DNA from: JAXLVB01 sp046329195 | Lineage (GTDB): Bacteria; Bacteroidota; Bacteroidia; Cytophagales; Spirosomataceae | Assembly (NCBI GenBank): GCA_046329195.1 | Contig: JAXLVB010000001.1 | Span: 1,178,001 to 1,242,000, forward strand | Direction of reading: 5' to 3' | Length of the DNA stretch: 64,000 nt | Shown here: one piece after another, positions 60,953 through 64,000 of the stretch | Position numbering within the stretch: position 1 is the stretch's first letter | Layout of the letters: every line of letters starts with the position of its first letter | Translations under genes and position numbers: made by a program | Notes under the pieces: generated by a model | Seen by the model: only the letters and a program-made list of their open reading frames with translations | What the model was told of the DNA's origin: nothing | Databases searched by the model: none

Positions 60953-61471
60953 CTATTCGTTGAGTACAACAGGGTCTGTCTTGACCCAATTGCTATAATT
61001 AAGCTTACGGTCACGAATCCGAATCTCAAAGCGCAGGGTGTCTCGTTTGGGTGTAAACGATTGTAAGAAATCGAATGAATAGTCTAAATTTCCTTCAATA
61101 GCGCCTGTTTTGCCGTCGGTGCGGAGAGGAGGGAAGAACCCACCCAACGGTGGCGAGAGGACAATTTCGCTAAAGACTCCGTTTTTACTTCTAAAGGCTT
61201 TTATTTCGTAGTTATTAATCCCCTTGAGTGGCGACTTAGCGTCTTGAAATTCAGTCTGGGTCATCCCCAAATCTCCATCGCCATCTTGAAAAAATACGGT
61301 TACAATCAGCGAGTCTTTCTTACCTTGCGAAAATGCATCAGTGGCTACGATTTTCCGAATACTCTGAAACGTAATGTACGGTGTAGTACTAAAGTCGGGT
61401 TCTTTGATACAGCCCCAAATTGCTACTGATAACCCAGCCAAAACAACACCCGAAAGAATATATTTTTTCAT
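60953..61471 (-). CDS. Lipoprotein, unknown function
   Basis: About 172 residues from ATG 61471 (an ATG four codons upstream is possible). Lipobox S-V-A-I-W-G-C. The mature part has P-Y-I-T-F-Q-S-I-R-K and F-F-Q-D-G-D-G-D-L-G-M, then P-P-L-R-T-D-G-K..E-G-N-L-D-Y-S; the acidic D-G-D-G-D-L-G phrase is common in a Bacteroidota lipoprotein group with a beta-sandwich of about 150 residues and may bind calcium. The family is uncharacterised. Convergent with the kinase gene (8 bp apart). Confidence 0.72.
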   Translation of the reverse strand: MKKYILSGVVLAGLSVAIWGCIKEPDFSTTPYITFQSIRKIVATDAFSQGKKDSLIVTVFFQDGDGDLGMTQTEFQDAKSPLKGINNYEIKAFRSKNGVFSEIVLSPPLGGFFPPLRTDGKTGAIEGNLDYSFDFLQSFTPKRDTLRFEIRIRDRKLNYSNWVKTDPVVLNE

Positions 61472-61641
61472 ACGAAAATGCATTTACAATGCAAAAAACG
61501 AAAAAATAGGCTAAACTGTTGCTTTTCAGTCGTAATAATATCAAAAAAACGAATTAGAATTGTACAAACCTATGCTGTAATAGAAATAATGCCCATTTAT
61601 GGACTTATTTGCGCCATTTAATAAATAAAGGTTGGATTGCG

Positions 61642-61671
61642 TTTGTCCTCTCAAAAATTTCACAAACTTTG
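61642..61671 (+). promoter_or_regulatory. Promoter of the lipoprotein gene at 61702
   Basis: A -33 TTTG (61642-61645) and a -7-like AAACTTTG (61664-61671, seven of eight), spaced by 18 bp; the ATG at 61702 is 30 bp downstream, supporting that start over upstream ones. Confidence 0.55.
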
Positions 61672-61701
61672 TTCAATCATAATCTCAAAATACCCGGTAC
61701 C

Positions 61702-62334
61702 ATGAAAATCTTTCGTTTTACAATTGCTGTAGTATTAACCAGTGCAGTGTTATTTTCTTGTGATACAGCCAAGAAGGTTAAAGAAACAACCGATAACCTG
61801 TCGGCTGCTAAAAATGCCGCCGAAAACATGCAAGAAGGTATGGAAGCCGCCAACAAACGAATTGAAGAGCGGAAAGCTAAAGGCGATACGTTGGCCATGC
61901 CGTACAAAGATTTGCAAGCGTATTTGCCATCCATTAGTGGCTACACTGCCGATGGCGGTCCGTCGGGTTCTACCACCAATATGATGGGCTTCTCGCTCTC
62001 AACCTGTGAGCAAAACTATAAAAAAGGCGATTCGAACATCAAAGTAAAAATCACAGACTATAATGCTGGTTATTCGGCGTTTATGGGAATTACAGCGATG
62101 ATGAAAGCAGGTTTTTCGTCAGAAGATGACAACCAAAAAGCTGGAGGTGTCAATATGGGTGTTGACGGTGTGGCTGGGTATGAAACCATTTACAAAAAAG
62201 ACAAGCGAGCACAATTGATTTTGGCCATAGCAGATAGATTTTACATAGAACTGGAAGGAGATAACCTTGACAACTCCGAAGCCCTTCAAACCATAGCCAA
62301 AGACATGAAGCTATCAGACTTAGCTGCCAAATAA
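61702..62334 (+). CDS. Lipoprotein with helical N-terminus, unknown function
   Basis: A 210-residue lipoprotein from ATG 61702 (lipobox A-V-L-F-S-C). The first ~50 mature residues are a charged amphipathic helix (K-K-V-K-E-T-T-D-N-L-S-A-A-K-N-A-A-E-N-M-Q-E-G), likely a coiled coil, then a compact domain of about 140 residues with repeated Gly. The later part (G-D-S-N-I-K-V-K-I-T-D-Y-N and V-N-M-G-V-D-G-V-A-G-Y-E) is similar in style to DUF4251/transposed beta-domains, without firm match. Its terminator is at 62398. Confidence 0.62.
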   Translation: MKIFRFTIAVVLTSAVLFSCDTAKKVKETTDNLSAAKNAAENMQEGMEAANKRIEERKAKGDTLAMPYKDLQAYLPSISGYTADGGPSGSTTNMMGFSLSTCEQNYKKGDSNIKVKITDYNAGYSAFMGITAMMKAGFSSEDDNQKAGGVNMGVDGVAGYETIYKKDKRAQLILAIADRFYIELEGDNLDNSEALQTIAKDMKLSDLAAK

Positions 62335-62397
62335 GTCATTTGTAAAAATGCTATTTGCATGAATAGCATTTGAATCCTGAAATCATTGTATTTTTGC

Positions 62398-62434
62398 AAA
62401 ACCTGCGAGGCAATGCCCCCTTGCAGGTTTTTTT
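62398..62434 (+). terminator. Terminator after the lipoprotein gene
   Basis: A stem with arms AAACCTGC and GCAGGTTT (plus GG/CC inner pairs) followed by T-rich TTTTTTTAT. A second hairpin without T-run (AAATGCTATT...AATAGCATTT, 62346-62371) lies just upstream. Confidence 0.8.
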
Positions 62435-62485
62435 ATCGGAAAAGTATCTTCACCACCAACCTGCCGAAGCCTCGACTTTTGCGAG

Positions 62486-63970
62486 TTGCAGCATAGATTG
62501 ACTTTGAAAACACCAATTACGCTCCCCGATGTATCTATCTCTCGCCGAGAGGCTCTTTGTCAGTTAGTGTCGGTAAGTACAGCTGCCCTAATGGGCTGTG
62601 GTTCGCCCAATAAAGCACAGGCGAGAGTAGGAGAGGAGCGAGCCCCTACAGAGCGGTTTAAGCTGGTGGTTGCTAATGGGACGGTGTTTAGTGGAGGTAA
62701 ACTCCAACCTCTCAACATCGGCGTAACAGCCGAAGGTAAACTACGCCTCCACGAGGCCGCCTTGCAAGGAGACAAAGTAATAAATGCCTCCAACAAAATC
62801 GTGTCGCCAGGGTTTGTGGATATTTTGGCCGATGACTCTTATAATCCTGAACAGAGTTACAAAACCTTTGAGAAATTCAAACTGAGTGATGGCCTCACTA
62901 CGGTGTTGCAGCTGCATGGTGGTTCCGAAAATCCAACAGCATATCATCAGGCTTTCGATAAAAAGCCCCACCTAACCAATTATGGCGTAGGGATTTTTGT
63001 AATGCGGATTCGAGCCATGATTCCTGACGAGGCTGCTCGGATTCGACACGTTGAAAAAATGCTCGATGAAGGGGCCTTGGCCGTTTGCCATAGCCTCGAA
63101 TACCAACCTACCCCTTATCCAGAGGTATTGAAATACGCCAAACTGGCTCATCAATACAACCGCCCGATGTTCTTGCACCTGCGGTATTCGTCTCGTGAAA
63201 AAGAACTAGAGGGCGTAAAAGAAGCCATTCGGCTGGCACAAGAGACCAATATTCGCCTGCATATCAATCATTTGCACTCTACGGGAGGAACTTTTAATAT
63301 GCCCGAAGCCCTGCGCCTGATACGAGCGGCTCGGCAGTCGGGTACCGAAATCACCTGCTGTATATATCCGTACACCTACTGGGCTACCTACCTGCACTCC
63401 AAGCGCTTTGACCCCGGCTGGCGAGAAATGTATGGTTTAGACTACAGCGATCTTCGCTTGGTTGGTACCCCCATGCACCTCACCCAACGTACATTTGAGC
63501 TGCTACGACGCAAGCCTGGGCATTTGGTAGCAGTACCAGAAGGCACAATGCCATTCAAAACAACCATTGATTTGGCCATGCAAGAGGATTTTTGCCTGAT
63601 TGGCTCGGATGGAGGTATTGTAAACGAAACAGCAGCCAACTCGCATCCTCGTGGCGCTGGCTGTTTCTCGACGGCCCTGCGTCATGCCTTAGATATTAAA
63701 CTGCCTTTGGAGAAAATTTTGCCTAAAATGACGTCTCTTCCAGCACAGTTGGTGCGCCCTGCTTTGCAAAATAGAGGAGAGTTAAAAGATGGCTTCGTAG
63801 CAGACCTTACCATTTTTGACCCCAAGATCGTCAATGGCAAAGCTTCTGTCGAGAACCCAAATCAGTTTTCGGCAGGTATTGAGGCTGTAGTGCTTGGTGG
63901 AGAATTGGTGTACGAAAAAGGAAAAATAGTGGCGTCTAAAGGAAAGGATATTCGGCTTAAAAGGGTTTAA
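62486..63970 (+). CDS. Tat-type lipoprotein amidohydrolase (N-acyl-D-amino-acid deacylase-like) lacking the HxH motif
   Basis: A 494-residue amidohydrolase-superfamily protein from a TTG start (other TTGs at 62498 and 62504 are possible; the first ATG comes too late, at 62591). The N-terminus has the twin-arginine motif S-R-R-E-A-L and a lipobox L-M-G-C, so it is exported folded and lipidated. The TIM-barrel part resembles D-aminoacylases (K-I-V-S-P-G-F-V-D, H-I-N-H-L-H-S-T-G, I-G-S-D-G-G), but the metal motif H-x-H after G-F-V-D is replaced by I-L-A-D-D. Later His residues are present. Either a one-metal enzyme or a non-hydrolytic relative. Confidence 0.85.
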   Translation: MQHRLTLKTPITLPDVSISRREALCQLVSVSTAALMGCGSPNKAQARVGEERAPTERFKLVVANGTVFSGGKLQPLNIGVTAEGKLRLHEAALQGDKVINASNKIVSPGFVDILADDSYNPEQSYKTFEKFKLSDGLTTVLQLHGGSENPTAYHQAFDKKPHLTNYGVGIFVMRIRAMIPDEAARIRHVEKMLDEGALAVCHSLEYQPTPYPEVLKYAKLAHQYNRPMFLHLRYSSREKELEGVKEAIRLAQETNIRLHINHLHSTGGTFNMPEALRLIRAARQSGTEITCCIYPYTYWATYLHSKRFDPGWREMYGLDYSDLRLVGTPMHLTQRTFELLRRKPGHLVAVPEGTMPFKTTIDLAMQEDFCLIGSDGGIVNETAANSHPRGAGCFSTALRHALDIKLPLEKILPKMTSLPAQLVRPALQNRGELKDGFVADLTIFDPKIVNGKASVENPNQFSAGIEAVVLGGELVYEKGKIVASKGKDIRLKRV

Positions 63971-64000
63971 TATAATTCTACTTTTGCAGAGAGAGTCGTA

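Noticed and set aside
62369..62396. Promoter-like TTTG and TATTTTTG for the amidohydrolase gene
   Set aside because: The spacing is 16 bp and a terminator hairpin with T-run lies between it and the gene, so a working promoter there is doubtful.

Overview
The window reads as chromosome of a Bacteroidota bacterium, most likely order Cytophagales (Spirosomataceae, near Runella, Arcicella or Flectobacillus); the genus is inference. Support seen in the sequence: many promoters with a TAnnTTTG -7 box, few Shine-Dalgarno sequences, many small lipoproteins, a TonB-dependent receptor paired with a DUF4249 lipoprotein, and the gene order DUF177-rpmF-plsX-fabH-efp-accB-accC. Base composition looks even throughout. 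No prophage, insertion sequence, CRISPR array, rRNA or complete tRNA was recognised.

Layout. 0-7.3 kb: comB tail, exported thioredoxin-like protein, CoA-transferase, DUF983 protein, Crp/Fnr regulator, a Uma2 nuclease-fold protein and two lipoproteins. 7.6-12.7 kb: gcvP, then an HD hydrolase downstream of an exported amidotransferase-like protein. 13-18.6 kb: acyl-CoA dehydrogenase behind two tandem operator-like palindromes, a large exported Ig-like/coiled-coil protein, a Nudix hydrolase and a sodium symporter. 19-27 kb: S41 protease lipoprotein overlapping a serine-less acyl-carrier-like gene, an ECF sigma factor with a membrane-anchored outer-membrane protein, an MBL-fold hydrolase, and an outer-membrane protein/lipoprotein cluster. 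27-30.4 kb: two copies of a palindromic repeat, a glycosyltransferase/PAP2 phosphatase operon and an isochorismatase-fold hydrolase. 30.5-39.5 kb: housekeeping block (fatty acid synthesis, L32, EF-P, acetyl-CoA carboxylase, MoxR, guaB). 39.7-48.3 kb: TonB receptor/DUF4249, folate genes pabC-pabB, a second Uma2, an SDR and a membrane glycosyltransferase. 48.4-57.4 kb: uvrA, envelope proteins, cyclase, DUF4230 and hemA. 57.4-64 kb: a lipoprotein made of three truncated-haemoglobin domains, an HMA-like exported protein, a histidine kinase, lipoproteins and an amidohydrolase.

Most interesting: (1) the triple-globin lipoprotein (57835-59028); (2) the S41 protease coupled by an ATGA overlap to an acyl-carrier-fold protein whose attachment serine is threonine (18991-20618); (3) an exact TGTGA-N6-TCACA site placed about 41 bp upstream of the inferred start of the DUF983 transcript, next to a Crp-family gene whose recognition helix keeps the R-E-x-x-x-R pattern expected for that site; (4) tandem operators at the acyl-CoA dehydrogenase promoter; (5) paired REP-like elements, one of which supplies the stop codon of a glycosyltransferase. 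All functional assignments come from reading motifs; no database search was possible.
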